Source of the DNA: Desulfovibrionaceae bacterium
GTDB taxonomy: Bacteria > Desulfobacterota > Desulfovibrionia > Desulfovibrionales > Desulfovibrionaceae
Reading direction: 5' to 3'
DNA: 47,702 nucleotides
Assembly: GCA_022510785.1 (NCBI GenBank)
Contig: JAFLSV010000014.1
Location: forward strand, 1-47,702
Made by a program: the position numbers and the translations under genes. Below the pieces are notes generated by a model. That model was not told where the DNA came from and searched no databases. It saw only the letters and a program-made list of their open reading frames with translations. The first letter of the stretch is position 1. The number at the start of each line of letters is the position of its first letter. Below are positions 33,668 to 42,309 of this stretch, piece after piece.

Positions 33668-34321
33668 TTATGCCGCAGCAGACCCAGCCCGTCGCACCAG
33701 ATCTTCCGGCGGGCTCGTCCGTTCCAGCGGCCGCCAGCTCTTTCCCCTTAATGAGGGAGAAAGCGCGCTGACGGCTTTCCATTTGGCGAATATGTCCCTG
33801 GCTTCTGCCAGAAAATCGTAGGAGAGGGAAATGGAATCAGCGGTCACGGTTTTGTTTTTCCCGAAAATCGGCCACGGGTTGCAGCCTCCGGAGGCGAGCC
33901 CGACCTGATCCATGGAAAAGCGGTTGCCGCAGTTCTGGCAGACCAGAAAACTGCCGGACTGAACATAGTAGCCCCTGCCGGAATCATAACAGACCTGGCA
34001 GGTATTAAAGGCGGTGCGGATATTTCCGGCGCTGTCTCTCACCGCGATCACTTCCATGGTTGTGCCCTTGACCCTGACGGGATGGAAGGAAGCCTCGGCG
34101 GTAATGCCCGCCGTGGGAATCACCAGCGATTCGCCGGGCGCCAGGGTGATCACGCCCCGGCTGGTACTGGTTGCGACAGTCACGCCGTCGTCCCCCCGTG
34201 TCAGGAACACCACTGCGGCACAGACCGCTGCCGCCGCCACTGCCAAAAATGGCAGAATATTCGCTTTGCCCTGCCCTGCCTTGACTGCCAAGGGTGATTT
34301 CATGCGCGCGTTATCCGGCAC
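33668..34321 (-). CDS. DUF2318 membrane-anchored cysteine-rich protein
   Basis: A 217-residue protein with an N-terminal membrane anchor (about 22-41) and a periplasm-facing DUF2318 domain. The conserved cysteines are Cys108/Cys111 (NTCQVCYDS), Cys128/Cys131 (VCQNCGNRF) and Cys147 in SGGCNPWPI. DUF2318 proteins are often found with metal or iron-sulfur membrane systems; their exact reaction is not established. GTG 34321 is chosen because GAGGAGG sits nine bases upstream, better than the ATG six codons later. It is the first gene of the copper operon, so a role in copper or metal handling is a reasonable inference. Confidence 0.75.
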   Translation of the reverse strand: MPDNARMKSPLAVKAGQGKANILPFLAVAAAAVCAAVVFLTRGDDGVTVATSTSRGVITLAPGESLVIPTAGITAEASFHPVRVKGTTMEVIAVRDSAGNIRTAFNTCQVCYDSGRGYYVQSGSFLVCQNCGNRFSMDQVGLASGGCNPWPIFGKNKTVTADSISLSYDFLAEARDIFAKWKAVSALSPSLRGKSWRPLERTSPPEDLVRRAGSAAA

Positions 34322-34388
34322 AGCGTCTTGCCTCCTCACGGTTATGCTCCCCGGGGCCGGGGCGTTGGCGGTTCCCGTGTTTCCGTAC

Positions 34389-34419
34389 AGGTTAAAGTCT
34401 ATAGCGATTACAGGGTCAA
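34389..34419 (-). promoter_or_regulatory. MerR-family-type promoter (19-bp spacer) of the copper operon
   Basis: Read leftward: TTGACC (34419-34414), a 19-base spacer, then TAACCT (34394-34389). The spacer begins CTGTAATCGCTATAG, an imperfect dyad centred between the two elements. A too-long spacer with a central dyad is the hallmark of promoters that CueR, ZntR or CadR-like activators untwist on metal binding. The -10 is about 60 bases upstream of the DUF2318 Shine-Dalgarno. The regulator is not encoded in the window. Confidence 0.65.
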
Positions 34420-34610
34420 GAGCTTTGTGAACATTTTTCTCCGGCGCTTTGCCTCAAAATGGTCATGCCTTGCGGGGGCTGGAGCATTCGCGCAAAAAGT
34501 GCCGGAGCCATGGCCTGCCTGCTCCATGGTGCATATATAATGCCTTTCTCCTGCCGTGCAAGGGCAGGCCCCGCCATACTGCCGGCCGCCGGGTTCCCTG
34601 TCCCGCCCCC

Positions 34611-34638
34611 TTGATCCCGGCTGCTGCATGCGTATATT
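34611..34638 (+). promoter_or_regulatory. sigma70-like promoter for the flavin reductase/aldo-keto reductase pair
   Basis: TTGATC (34611-34616), 16-base spacer, TATATT (34633-34638), about 85 bases before the TTG start at 34723. Confidence 0.5.
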
Positions 34639-34722
34639 AAAGTTCAATGAGGGCATGCGGCAAGTGCCGCTGAGCGCGAATTTTGGCCATGGCATGCCCT
34701 GAAAGCCCTGGAGGAATGGAAA

Positions 34723-35340
34723 TTGAAGGTGCTTATCATCAATGGCAGTCCAAGGCAGGCAGGCAACACCACCCGTGCCGTGAGTGAAATGATACAGACC
34801 TTTGAAGCGGACGGCATCGAAACGGAAGCCGTGCAGATAGGCATGAAGGATATCAGAGGCTGCATTGCCTGCGGAACCTGTTTCAGCAAAGGAACATGCG
34901 TTTTTGATGACATCGTGAATGAACTGGCGCCAAAGTTTGAGGCGGCGGATGGCCTTGTTGTCGCCTCGCCGGTCTATTACGCCTCAGCCAACGCCACGCT
35001 TATCGCCTGTCTGGACAGACTCTTCTTCAGCACCCGTTTTGACAAAACCATGAAGGTTGGCGCCAGCGTGGTCGTTGCCCGGCGCGGCGGATGCTCCGCC
35101 ACCTTTGACGAACTGAACAAGTATTTTACCATAAGCAATATGCCCATCGCCTCAAGCCAGTACTGGAACTGCGCGCATGGCAGGGAAAAAGGCGAGGTTG
35201 AGCAGGATCGGGAAGGCTTGCAGACCATGCGGACGCTGGCGCGCAACATGGCCTTCCTGATGAGGGGCATTGCCCTTGCCAGGGAAAAATATGGCCTGCC
35301 GCACAAAGAAGAATGGCAGCCCACCCACTTTATCCGGTAA
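34723..35340 (+). CDS. flavodoxin-fold NAD(P)H-dependent FMN reductase / iron-sulfur flavoprotein-like
   Basis: A 205-residue flavodoxin-like protein. The N-terminal IINGSPRQAGNTTRA is the FMN phosphate loop, and SPVYYASANATL is the second flavin contact. Between them GCIACGTCFSKGTC is a compact cysteine motif (C-x2-C-x4/5-C) like that binding a [4Fe-4S] cluster in Isf-type iron-sulfur flavoproteins; many relatives without a cluster also keep it. TTG 34723 is chosen since GGAGGA lies seven bases upstream. An aldo/keto reductase with ferredoxin clusters follows 25 bases after the stop, suggesting a shared electron-transfer role. The natural substrate is unknown. Confidence 0.8.
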   Translation: MKVLIINGSPRQAGNTTRAVSEMIQTFEADGIETEAVQIGMKDIRGCIACGTCFSKGTCVFDDIVNELAPKFEAADGLVVASPVYYASANATLIACLDRLFFSTRFDKTMKVGASVVVARRGGCSATFDELNKYFTISNMPIASSQYWNCAHGREKGEVEQDREGLQTMRTLARNMAFLMRGIALAREKYGLPHKEEWQPTHFIR

Positions 35341-35365
35341 GGCTCCGCGCGGGCGGAAACTTTAT

Positions 35366-36535
35366 ATGCCAGAACTTTTTGGGGAAAATACGCCAAGGCT
35401 GGGCTTCGGCTGCATGCGCCTGCCCCTGCTGGAGGCGGGCCGGCCGGACTCCTTTGACTTCGCCGCCATCGAGGCACTGTTCGACGCCTTTCTGGATCAG
35501 GGTTTTCACTATTTTGACACCGCGTACACCTACCACGGATACGAGGGAGAAAAGGCGGTCAGGCGGGCGCTGGTGGAACGGCATCCACGGGAGTCTTTCC
35601 AGCTGGCCACCAAGCTGCCCCTGCGGGATTTCACCGGCGCGGAGGACATGGAACGCATCTTTGCCGAACAGCTCGAAAACTGCGGGGTGGAGTTCTTTGA
35701 CGCCTATCTGCTGCACAATATGGGTCATAATGTTTATGAAAAATGCCGCGCCCATGATGCGTTCCGCTTTGTGAACCGGAAAAAGGAACTGGGGCAAATA
35801 AGGACGGTGGGCATGTCCTTCCATGACACGCCGGACTTTTTGGATACAGTGCTGGGCGAGTATGGCGACGGTATCGATTTTGTCCAGCTGCAAATCAATT
35901 ATGTGGACATGGATCAGCCCGGCGTGCGGGGCGAGGACTGCCTGCGTATCGCGGACAAGCACGGGAAGCCCGTGCTTGTCATGGAGCCGTGCAAGGGCGG
36001 AACCCTCACCAATCTGCCGGGGGAAGCGCACGCGCTGATGAAGGCCCACGCGCCGGATGCCTCCCCGGCGAGCTGGGCTATGCGCTTTGCCGCGGGCCAG
36101 CCGGGCGTGTTCTGCGTGCTGTCCGGCATGAACAGCATGGAACAGGTGCTGGACAACTGCCGCACTCTGGCGGATTTTTCCCCGCTTTCGCAGGAAGAAA
36201 CGGAGATTATCCGCCGCGTTGTGGGCATCATCAACGAAAAGACGGCCGTTCCCTGCACGGGCTGTGAGTACTGCACTCACGACTGCCCGAAAAAAATTGC
36301 CATCCCGCAGTATTTTTCCGTGTACAACAGCATCATGCGCACGACAGGAAGCTTTTCCAGCCAGTATTGGTATTATGCCAATATCGCCCTGAGCGGTCAC
36401 GGCAAGGCGGGAGAGTGCGTCAGGTGCGGCCGATGCGAGCAGGCCTGCCCCCAGCACCTGCCCATCCGCGACTACCTCGCTCAGGTGGCGGAAAAATTCG
36501 AGAACGGCGGCTTCTGCCCCACCCGGGTGAAATAA
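35366..36535 (+). CDS. aldo/keto reductase with C-terminal ferredoxin-type clusters
   Basis: A 389-residue protein. The N-terminal TIM barrel is an aldo/keto reductase (LGFGCMRLPL, YFDTAYTYHGYEGE with the catalytic Asp/Tyr region, TKLP with the Lys). The C-terminal segment has CTGCEYCTHDCP and CVRCGRCEQACP, two [4Fe-4S]-type motifs. Such ferredoxin-fused AKRs are common in anaerobes, and their substrates are mostly unknown. The cluster domain suggests electrons can come from ferredoxin or the adjacent flavoprotein rather than only NADPH. ATG 35366 has a weak Shine-Dalgarno (GGAAA). It is co-directional with the flavin reductase. Confidence 0.85.
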   Translation: MPELFGENTPRLGFGCMRLPLLEAGRPDSFDFAAIEALFDAFLDQGFHYFDTAYTYHGYEGEKAVRRALVERHPRESFQLATKLPLRDFTGAEDMERIFAEQLENCGVEFFDAYLLHNMGHNVYEKCRAHDAFRFVNRKKELGQIRTVGMSFHDTPDFLDTVLGEYGDGIDFVQLQINYVDMDQPGVRGEDCLRIADKHGKPVLVMEPCKGGTLTNLPGEAHALMKAHAPDASPASWAMRFAAGQPGVFCVLSGMNSMEQVLDNCRTLADFSPLSQEETEIIRRVVGIINEKTAVPCTGCEYCTHDCPKKIAIPQYFSVYNSIMRTTGSFSSQYWYYANIALSGHGKAGECVRCGRCEQACPQHLPIRDYLAQVAEKFENGGFCPTRVK

Positions 36536-36564
36536 CCTCATGGCCGGCCCGGGGCGGGCACAGC

Positions 36565-36915
36565 TCACCCCTTAAAGACAAAAAAGGCTCCGCCCACAAT
36601 GAGGCCAAAGCCGATCAAATGGTTCCAGCCCAGGCTTTCGCCCAGGTAGAGGGTGGAGAACAGGCCGAAAATGGTCAGCGAAATGACTTCCTGTATGGTT
36701 TTCAGCTCCGCCGCGCTGAAGTAGCCATATCCGATGCGGTTGGCGGGCACCTGCAGGCAGTATTCCAAAAACGCCACGCCCCAGCTGATGACAATGGCCG
36801 CCAGCACCGGCATGGCCTGATGGCGCAGGTGGCCGTACCACGCATAGGTCATAAACAGGTTGGAACCGATGAGCAGGCCGATGGTCAGCGCGGGAATGGG
36901 CATATTGAACAGCAT
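36565..36915 (-). CDS. DUF486 (DMT-like) small membrane protein
   Basis: A 116-residue protein with four hydrophobic segments, matching the DUF486 family of half-size drug/metabolite transporter-like proteins (SNLFMTYAWYGHLRH, ISWGVAFLEYCLQVPANRIG, AELKTIQEVISLTIF, GFGLIVGGAFFVF). Function is not established; small DMT proteins usually dimerise. GGAG lies eight bases before ATG 36915, preferred over an upstream TTG. It is convergent with the aldo/keto reductase gene and stands downstream of cimA on the same strand (72-base gap). Confidence 0.8.
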   Translation of the reverse strand: MLFNMPIPALTIGLLIGSNLFMTYAWYGHLRHQAMPVLAAIVISWGVAFLEYCLQVPANRIGYGYFSAAELKTIQEVISLTIFGLFSTLYLGESLGWNHLIGFGLIVGGAFFVFKG

Positions 36916-36987
36916 GATCTCTGTCTCCAAACGCGGGAGCGTGCGTTCCGCCGGCGTCTTCCCCGCCCGAGCCGCCGCGGCGCGGCC

Positions 36988-38607
36988 TCAGTCGCCGCTC
37001 ATCGAATGATCAAGCCATTCATCGCGATACAGCTTGTAGGTGACGGAATCGGCCAGGGCCTGCCAGCTGGCCTCAATAATGTCGTGATCCACGCCCACGG
37101 TCACCCATGAGCCGCTCTTGTCGGCCGACTCGATAAGCACGCGGGTGACGGAAGCCGTGCCGGTGGTATTGGCGGCATCATCCGGATTGCCGGGCAGCAC
37201 GCGAACCTTGAAGTCACGCAGGCTCATTTCGGCCAGCCGGGGATAAAAGGGCAGCAGGGCCTTGCGCAGGGCGTTGTCCAGGGCGTTGACCGGCCCGTGG
37301 CCCGTGGCGGCGGTATGCTCCACCACGCCTTCCACCTCCACCATAACCGTGGCTTCGGCCAGGGGCGCGCCGCCGCTCTTGGTTTCCACCACCCGCAGCC
37401 GCTGCAGGCGGAAAAATTCGCGCACCCCGCGCCGGGCCATCTTGCGCAGCAGCAAAAGCTCCACACTGGCCTCGGCAGCCGCGTAGTCATAGCCCAGGCT
37501 GGCCTTTTTCTTGAGTTCGTTGGACAGGCCCTTGACCACGGGCTCGTCCTTGTCCAGATGAAACCCGAAACGCCGGGCCAGGGACACAATGTTGCTGCGT
37601 CCGCCCAGTTCGGTAATCAAGACGCGCTGGCCGTTGCCCACCAGCTCGGGAGCGATGTGCTCGTACAGGGTGGAATCGCGGTTGACCGCGCTGACATGAA
37701 CCCCGCCCTTGTGGGCAAAGGCCGAGCGGCCCACAAAGGGCTGACGGCTGAAGGGCGACATGTTCGCCACTTCCGACACATAGCGCGACACGGCGGACAG
37801 CGAGGCCAGCCGGCCTTCCGGCAGGCAGGGCCTGTTCAGCTTAAGTTCCAGCACCGGGATGATGGAACACAGGTTGGCGTTGCCGCAGCGCTCGCCCACG
37901 CCGTTGATGGTGCCCTGAATATGGGCCGCCCCCGCCTGAACGGCGGCAATGCTGGCGGCCACGGCCATATCGCAGTCGTTGTGGGCGTGTATGCCCAGAA
38001 CCGCGCCGGGCAGGCGGCGGGCCACCTCGGCCACAATGGCGGCGATATCGCCGGGCAGGGTACCGCCGTTGGTGTCGCACAGCACCAGGGCCGAGGCTCC
38101 GGCCTCATGGGCGTGGCGCAGCGCGGCAAAGGCATAGTCCGCATTTTCGCGCCAGCCGTCGAAAAAGTGCTCGGCATCAAAAAAAACGGTCTCCGCGTGG
38201 CGGCGCAAAAAGGCCACCGAGTCGCGGATGACATCCAGGTTGCGGGCGGGCTCCACGCGCAGGGCATCCCTGGCGTGGCGTTCGCTGGACTTGCCGAAAA
38301 TGGTCAGCGCCGGCGCGCCGCAACTTATGAGCGCGCGCAGGGTGGGGTCGGCCTCCGCCGTATGGGCGGGGTGATGGGTGCTGCCAAAGGCGGCCACCCG
38401 GGCGCGCTCCAGGCCGTAGTTCTGAATGTCGCGGAAAAAATCCGTGTCCACCGGACTGGCGCCGGGCCAGCCGCCTTCGATATAGTCCACGCCCAGCTCG
38501 TCCAGTTTGAGCGCAATCTTGATCTTGTCCGGTGTGGTCAGCTGAACATCCTCGCACTGCGCGCCGTCGCGCAGGGTGGTGTCGTAAAGCGTCATGGATG
38601 CGGACAT
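36988..38607 (-). CDS. cimA: (R)-citramalate synthase
   Basis: A 539-residue DRE-TIM metallolyase-family enzyme condensing pyruvate and acetyl-CoA to citramalate, the threonine-independent entry to isoleucine. The N-terminal LYDTTLRDGAQ, the GIHAHNDCDMAVA metal-binding motif, GTINGVGERCGNAN and FAHKGGVHVSA are all present. The C-terminal LeuA-type dimer/regulatory domain follows (about 400-539) and is the expected site of isoleucine feedback. The sequence after DGAQCEDV fits the CimA/2-isopropylmalate-like 'CimA' branch rather than LeuA. GGAG precedes ATG 38607. It lies 13 bases after lysC, so both amino-acid genes are probably co-transcribed. Confidence 0.88.
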   Translation of the reverse strand: MSASMTLYDTTLRDGAQCEDVQLTTPDKIKIALKLDELGVDYIEGGWPGASPVDTDFFRDIQNYGLERARVAAFGSTHHPAHTAEADPTLRALISCGAPALTIFGKSSERHARDALRVEPARNLDVIRDSVAFLRRHAETVFFDAEHFFDGWRENADYAFAALRHAHEAGASALVLCDTNGGTLPGDIAAIVAEVARRLPGAVLGIHAHNDCDMAVAASIAAVQAGAAHIQGTINGVGERCGNANLCSIIPVLELKLNRPCLPEGRLASLSAVSRYVSEVANMSPFSRQPFVGRSAFAHKGGVHVSAVNRDSTLYEHIAPELVGNGQRVLITELGGRSNIVSLARRFGFHLDKDEPVVKGLSNELKKKASLGYDYAAAEASVELLLLRKMARRGVREFFRLQRLRVVETKSGGAPLAEATVMVEVEGVVEHTAATGHGPVNALDNALRKALLPFYPRLAEMSLRDFKVRVLPGNPDDAANTTGTASVTRVLIESADKSGSWVTVGVDHDIIEASWQALADSVTYKLYRDEWLDHSMSGD

Positions 38608-38620
38608 GGCAGGCTCCGCG

Positions 38621-39847
38621 CTATTTCGTGTGCGACAGCTGAAGATCGAATTCCTCATGCAGCGTGTTCACCGCCAGATCAACCAGTTTTTCCTCAATGA
38701 GGCAGGAAATTTTGATTTCCGAGGTGCTGATCATGAGGATATTGACGCCCGCGCGGGCCAGGGCGGCAAAGGCGCGGGCCGCCACGCCGCTGTGATTGCG
38801 CATGCCGACCCCGATGACTGAAACCTTGGCCACGTTGAGATCGTGCTCCACTTCACGGCAGCCGATGGCCGGGCGCACCTTGTCCACAATGGCCAGGGCG
38901 CGCTTTAAATCCTTGCGGGACACGGTGAAGGTCATGTCGGTGATGCCTTCGCGGCTGGCCTTCTGGACAATCATGTCCACCAGAATGCCACCCTCGGCCA
39001 GCGGCCCGAAAATGGCGGCGGACGTGCCAATCTGGTCTGGAATACCGCACAGGGTAACGCGAACCTGATCGCGGTCGTAGGCAATGCCCGAAACAAGCAC
39101 GGCTTCCATCATTTCATCCTCCTGCGTGACCAGCGTGCCGGGATCGTCGGAAAAGGTCGAGCGCACCCGCACGGGAACCTTGTATTTCTTGGCAAACTCC
39201 ACGGAACGGATCTGCAGCACCTTGGCGCCCATGGACGCCATTTCCAGCATTTCGTCATAGCTGATGCGATCCACCTTGCGGGCTTCGGGGCACAGCCGGG
39301 GGTCGGTGGTGTACACGCCGTTCACGTCGGTATAGATATGGCATTCCACATCACCCAGGGCGGCGGCCACGGCCACGGCCGAGGTATCGGAACCGCCCCG
39401 GCCCAGGGTGGTGAGCCGCTTGTCTTCGGTGCAGCCCTGAAAACCCGCCATGACCAGCACGTCGTAGCGTTCCAGCCCGCGCCGCAAATACTCATCGTCG
39501 ATGCTCAGGATACGGGCGCAGCCGTAGGTGTCATCCGTGCGGACGGGCAGCTGGTGACCGAGCACGGATCGGGCGTTGACGCCCGCGTCGCGCAAAAGCA
39601 TGGCGAACAGGGCCACAGATTCCTGCTCCCCCGTGGTCAGAAGCACATCCAGTTCGGCCGGATCGGGTTCATCTGACCACTGGTAGGCCATCTCCAGCAG
39701 TTTGTTGGTCTGCCCGTAGCGGGCCGACAAGACCACAATGACCTTATAGCCCTCGCCCAGGGCGGAGAGCACCTTGGCGCGCACCTTTTTCATGCACTCC
39801 AGATCGGCAACGGAAGAGCCCCCGAATTTCTGCACCAGAATACGCAT
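38621..39847 (-). CDS. lysC: aspartate kinase
   Basis: A 408-residue aspartokinase phosphorylating aspartate for lysine, threonine and methionine synthesis. The kinase domain has VQKFGGSSVADLE at the N-terminus, TTGEQESVALFA and RGGSDTSAVAVAAAL. Two ACT domains at about 265-408 (SGIAYDRDQVRVTLCGIPDQ and VSVIGVGMRNHSGVAARAF) would bind the feedback effector lysine and/or threonine. It is a stand-alone kinase without a homoserine dehydrogenase fusion. GAAGGA lies ten bases before the ATG. cimA follows immediately. Confidence 0.95.
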   Translation of the reverse strand: MRILVQKFGGSSVADLECMKKVRAKVLSALGEGYKVIVVLSARYGQTNKLLEMAYQWSDEPDPAELDVLLTTGEQESVALFAMLLRDAGVNARSVLGHQLPVRTDDTYGCARILSIDDEYLRRGLERYDVLVMAGFQGCTEDKRLTTLGRGGSDTSAVAVAAALGDVECHIYTDVNGVYTTDPRLCPEARKVDRISYDEMLEMASMGAKVLQIRSVEFAKKYKVPVRVRSTFSDDPGTLVTQEDEMMEAVLVSGIAYDRDQVRVTLCGIPDQIGTSAAIFGPLAEGGILVDMIVQKASREGITDMTFTVSRKDLKRALAIVDKVRPAIGCREVEHDLNVAKVSVIGVGMRNHSGVAARAFAALARAGVNILMISTSEIKISCLIEEKLVDLAVNTLHEEFDLQLSHTK

Positions 39848-39908
39848 AGAGATTGAATCCTTCTCTTTTTATACCGCGCCTGTCCGGTCAGACCGATCCT
39901 CGGCGGGA

Positions 39909-40499
39909 TCAGGCAGGATCAGGCGCCCGTGCCGGCGGGAAAACGCTGCTCCGCCCTGCGGCACAACACGCTTCCACAAGGGGCCGGAGTTCATCCAGCA
40001 GTCGGCGGGCTCTCTCGCCGTGAGCCGTTATTCTCGCCAAGCGCTTCCTTTCGCACGCTTGCCCCGGAATGTCCAGATTTTCCGACGGGTCAGCCCCCGG
40101 TTCAGCGCGCTGCGGACGCAGCTCCACATCCAGCCTGTCCGGCGCAAGAGCTGATGCCGTCAGGCGTTCGGGCCACTCCAGAGCCAGCAGCCCTTCCGCT
40201 TCGTCCAGCTCTTCCGGCAAAAACGAACCCGGGGCCAGGCGGTACAGATCGGCGTGGAGTATGGGAGGAGACGTGGGGTACTCGTGGCACAGGGTAAAGC
40301 TGGGGCTGGCCACCTCGGCCCTGTCCCCGCCGGGCAGCGCCGCCGCCAGACCCCGCACCAGCGTGGTTTTGCCCGCGCCCAAATCGCCGTACAGGTACAG
40401 GGCGGGCAGCGTGTCAACAGGCCATGACGCGAGAATCCGGCCCAGCAGGCCGCCCAGTTTCATGGTGGCTTCCGGCGCGTCCAGGAGCACACTCAGCAT
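39909..40499 (-). CDS. tsaE: tRNA threonylcarbamoyladenosine biosynthesis ATPase TsaE
   Basis: A 196-residue P-loop protein required with TsaB and TsaD for t6A37 modification of tRNAs reading ANN codons. Walker A is YGDLGAGKTTLVRGL, followed by SPSFTLCHEY and LYRL with the usual conserved acidic and aromatic positions, and LLALEWPER. The C-terminal 50 residues beyond the normal 150-residue fold are an extra tail. GGAGG lies six bases before ATG 40499, which overlaps the nnr stop by seven bases, indicating coupling. Confidence 0.9.
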   Translation of the reverse strand: MLSVLLDAPEATMKLGGLLGRILASWPVDTLPALYLYGDLGAGKTTLVRGLAAALPGGDRAEVASPSFTLCHEYPTSPPILHADLYRLAPGSFLPEELDEAEGLLALEWPERLTASALAPDRLDVELRPQRAEPGADPSENLDIPGQACERKRLARITAHGERARRLLDELRPLVEACCAAGRSSVFPPARAPDPA

Positions 40500-42307
40500 G
40501 GCTGGCCTCCGCCAAAACGCGGGCCCCGGGTACGGCAAAAAAACCCGGGCCGGCCCAGAGCCTGATCTCCCAGATTTTCCAGCCGCGCCCAGGCGCCGGG
40601 CAGGGCGTCGGCAATATCGCGCGGGCCGTTGCCGCGCCTGGGATAGCGCCCGGCCAGAGACAGCCCGGCCAGAGCGTGCAGATGAACGCCCGCGCAGGCC
40701 GCGTCCGGGGCGCTGTATCCGGCGGCCAGTAGGGAGCCGACGAGTCCGGCCAGCACGTCGCCCGAGCCGCCCACGGCCAGCTGCGGCACATTCCAGGGGA
40801 CAAGAATGGAGGCTTCTCCCGGGCAGGCGATGAGTGTTCCCGGCCCCTTGAGAACCCAGACCGCCGGGGCCAGGGCCGCCAGACGGGACAGGGCGCCGAA
40901 GCGATCCTCCCGCAGCCGTGCCGTGCTCAGGCCCAGCAGTCGGGCCGCTTCCCCGGGGTGAGGGGTGAGGATGTCGCGTTTATCCAGTCTGGTCAGAAAT
41001 TCAGGCCGTTCGGCCAGGGCATGCAGGGCGTCGGCGTCCAGCACAAGAGGCGGCCGCGCGGAAAGTTCGAGCAGTGCCGCCAAAAGCTGATCCGCCCCGT
41101 TCATCCGTCCCATGCCGGGCCCGATGACCACGGCCCGCGCCGCCGCCAGGGCCGGAGCCAGGGCATCGAGATGCCGCGCCGACCACTGCGCGTGCCTGTT
41201 TTCCTCCGGGCGGGGCAAGGCCACGGTGAGCGCCTCCGGCAAGCTGGCGCGCACTTCGGGCATGGAGGCGGCGGGCACGGCCACTTCCACCAGCCCTGCC
41301 CCGCCGCGCAAGGCACCCAGGGCGGCCAGGCGGGGGGCTCCGCTCATGCCCGCGCCGCCGCCGATGATCAGAACCCGTCCGGCCTCACCCTTGTGGGCCG
41401 GCCCGGCCAGTCCGGCTGCTCCGGCTGGTTCGCCCCATCCGGCGGGCGCGGCAGATCCGGCATCCGGTCTTCGGCCCCCGGGGCGGCCAGGGCGCGGCGC
41501 ATCCCAGGCGGCCAGTCCAGTCAGTCCATGACTCACCACAAAGGGATCCGTGATGTCAGCCCCCCGCCCTGAAGCGGGCCCCCGCCACAGGCGGAAGGAT
41601 GCGGCGGAGCGCGCGGCGGCGGGAATGCCGATGGGCCAGACTTCCAGTCTGCCGGTGTATGCGGCGGCTTCGGGAATCAGCAGGCCCGGCTTGGGAGCCT
41701 GAAAGGTCACGGTGAGACTGGCGCGCACGGCGTCCGGCGCGGCGCGGCCGCTGCCCGCATCAAGGCCCGAAGGCAGATCCAGGGCCAGCACGCAGGCGCC
41801 GGCATCAGCCAGGGCGTTGATTCCGGCGATGACGGCGGCCTCGGCCTGGCGCAGGGGCCCGCAAAAGCCCGTGCCCAAAAGTCCGTCCACCACAATGTCG
41901 GGCACGGCGGAGGGAACGTCTGAAAAGGCGCTCCAGCTCAAGGAGGCCCGCCCCCGGGAGGCCCGCCGGGAATGCGCCGGGGCAAAGGGCACACCCAGGC
42001 GGCGGGCCAGCAGGGCATAGCGGCGCGCCGCTCCCCTGGCCGCGGACAGCGGCTTCATGTGCAGCACACGGGGCAGGGCCCCGGCGTCCAGCAGATGCCG
42101 GGCCAGGCAGGCCGCGTCGCCGCCGTTGTTGCCGCCGCCCATAATCAGCAATACGCGCGCCCCCCGCAGGGGGCCGTAAAAATGCCGCAGCGCGGCAAAG
42201 GCCGCGCGGGCCGCGTTTTCCATCAGCGCATCCCCGGACAGTCCCAGGGACAGGGCGGCCTTGTCCCAGTCCGCCATTTCCGCCGGAGTCGGCACGGGCA
42301 CGAACAC
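40493..42307 (-). CDS. nnr: bifunctional NAD(P)H-hydrate epimerase / dehydratase
   Basis: A 604-residue repair enzyme for hydrated NAD(P)H. The N-terminal epimerase (NnrE/YjeF_N) has MGGGNNGGDAACLARHL and VVDGLLGTGF. The C-terminal dehydratase (NnrD/YjeF_C) has GPGMGRM, LTPHPGEAARLLGL, LKGPGTLIA and GGSGDVLAGLVGSLLAAG. A glycine/proline-rich linker of about 50 residues joins the halves, making it longer than the usual 500. GTG 42307 is preferred because GGAGGG is six bases upstream; the TTG two codons earlier overlaps that site. It starts two bases after the acpS stop. Confidence 0.9.
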   Translation of the reverse strand: MFVPVPTPAEMADWDKAALSLGLSGDALMENAARAAFAALRHFYGPLRGARVLLIMGGGNNGGDAACLARHLLDAGALPRVLHMKPLSAARGAARRYALLARRLGVPFAPAHSRRASRGRASLSWSAFSDVPSAVPDIVVDGLLGTGFCGPLRQAEAAVIAGINALADAGACVLALDLPSGLDAGSGRAAPDAVRASLTVTFQAPKPGLLIPEAAAYTGRLEVWPIGIPAAARSAASFRLWRGPASGRGADITDPFVVSHGLTGLAAWDAPRPGRPGGRRPDAGSAAPAGWGEPAGAAGLAGPAHKGEAGRVLIIGGGAGMSGAPRLAALGALRGGAGLVEVAVPAASMPEVRASLPEALTVALPRPEENRHAQWSARHLDALAPALAAARAVVIGPGMGRMNGADQLLAALLELSARPPLVLDADALHALAERPEFLTRLDKRDILTPHPGEAARLLGLSTARLREDRFGALSRLAALAPAVWVLKGPGTLIACPGEASILVPWNVPQLAVGGSGDVLAGLVGSLLAAGYSAPDAACAGVHLHALAGLSLAGRYPRRGNGPRDIADALPGAWARLENLGDQALGRPGFFCRTRGPRFGGGQPC

Positions 42308-42309
42308 GA

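Larger units (their letters stand above)
34322..34722. other. intergenic region between divergent copper operon and flavin reductase gene
   Basis: These 401 bases contain a MerR-type promoter at the left for the copper operon and a sigma70-like promoter at the right for the flavin reductase gene. The middle (about 34430-34600) is GC-rich apart from a small AT patch near 34535. I see no regulator gene or recognisable RNA there. Confidence 0.6.
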
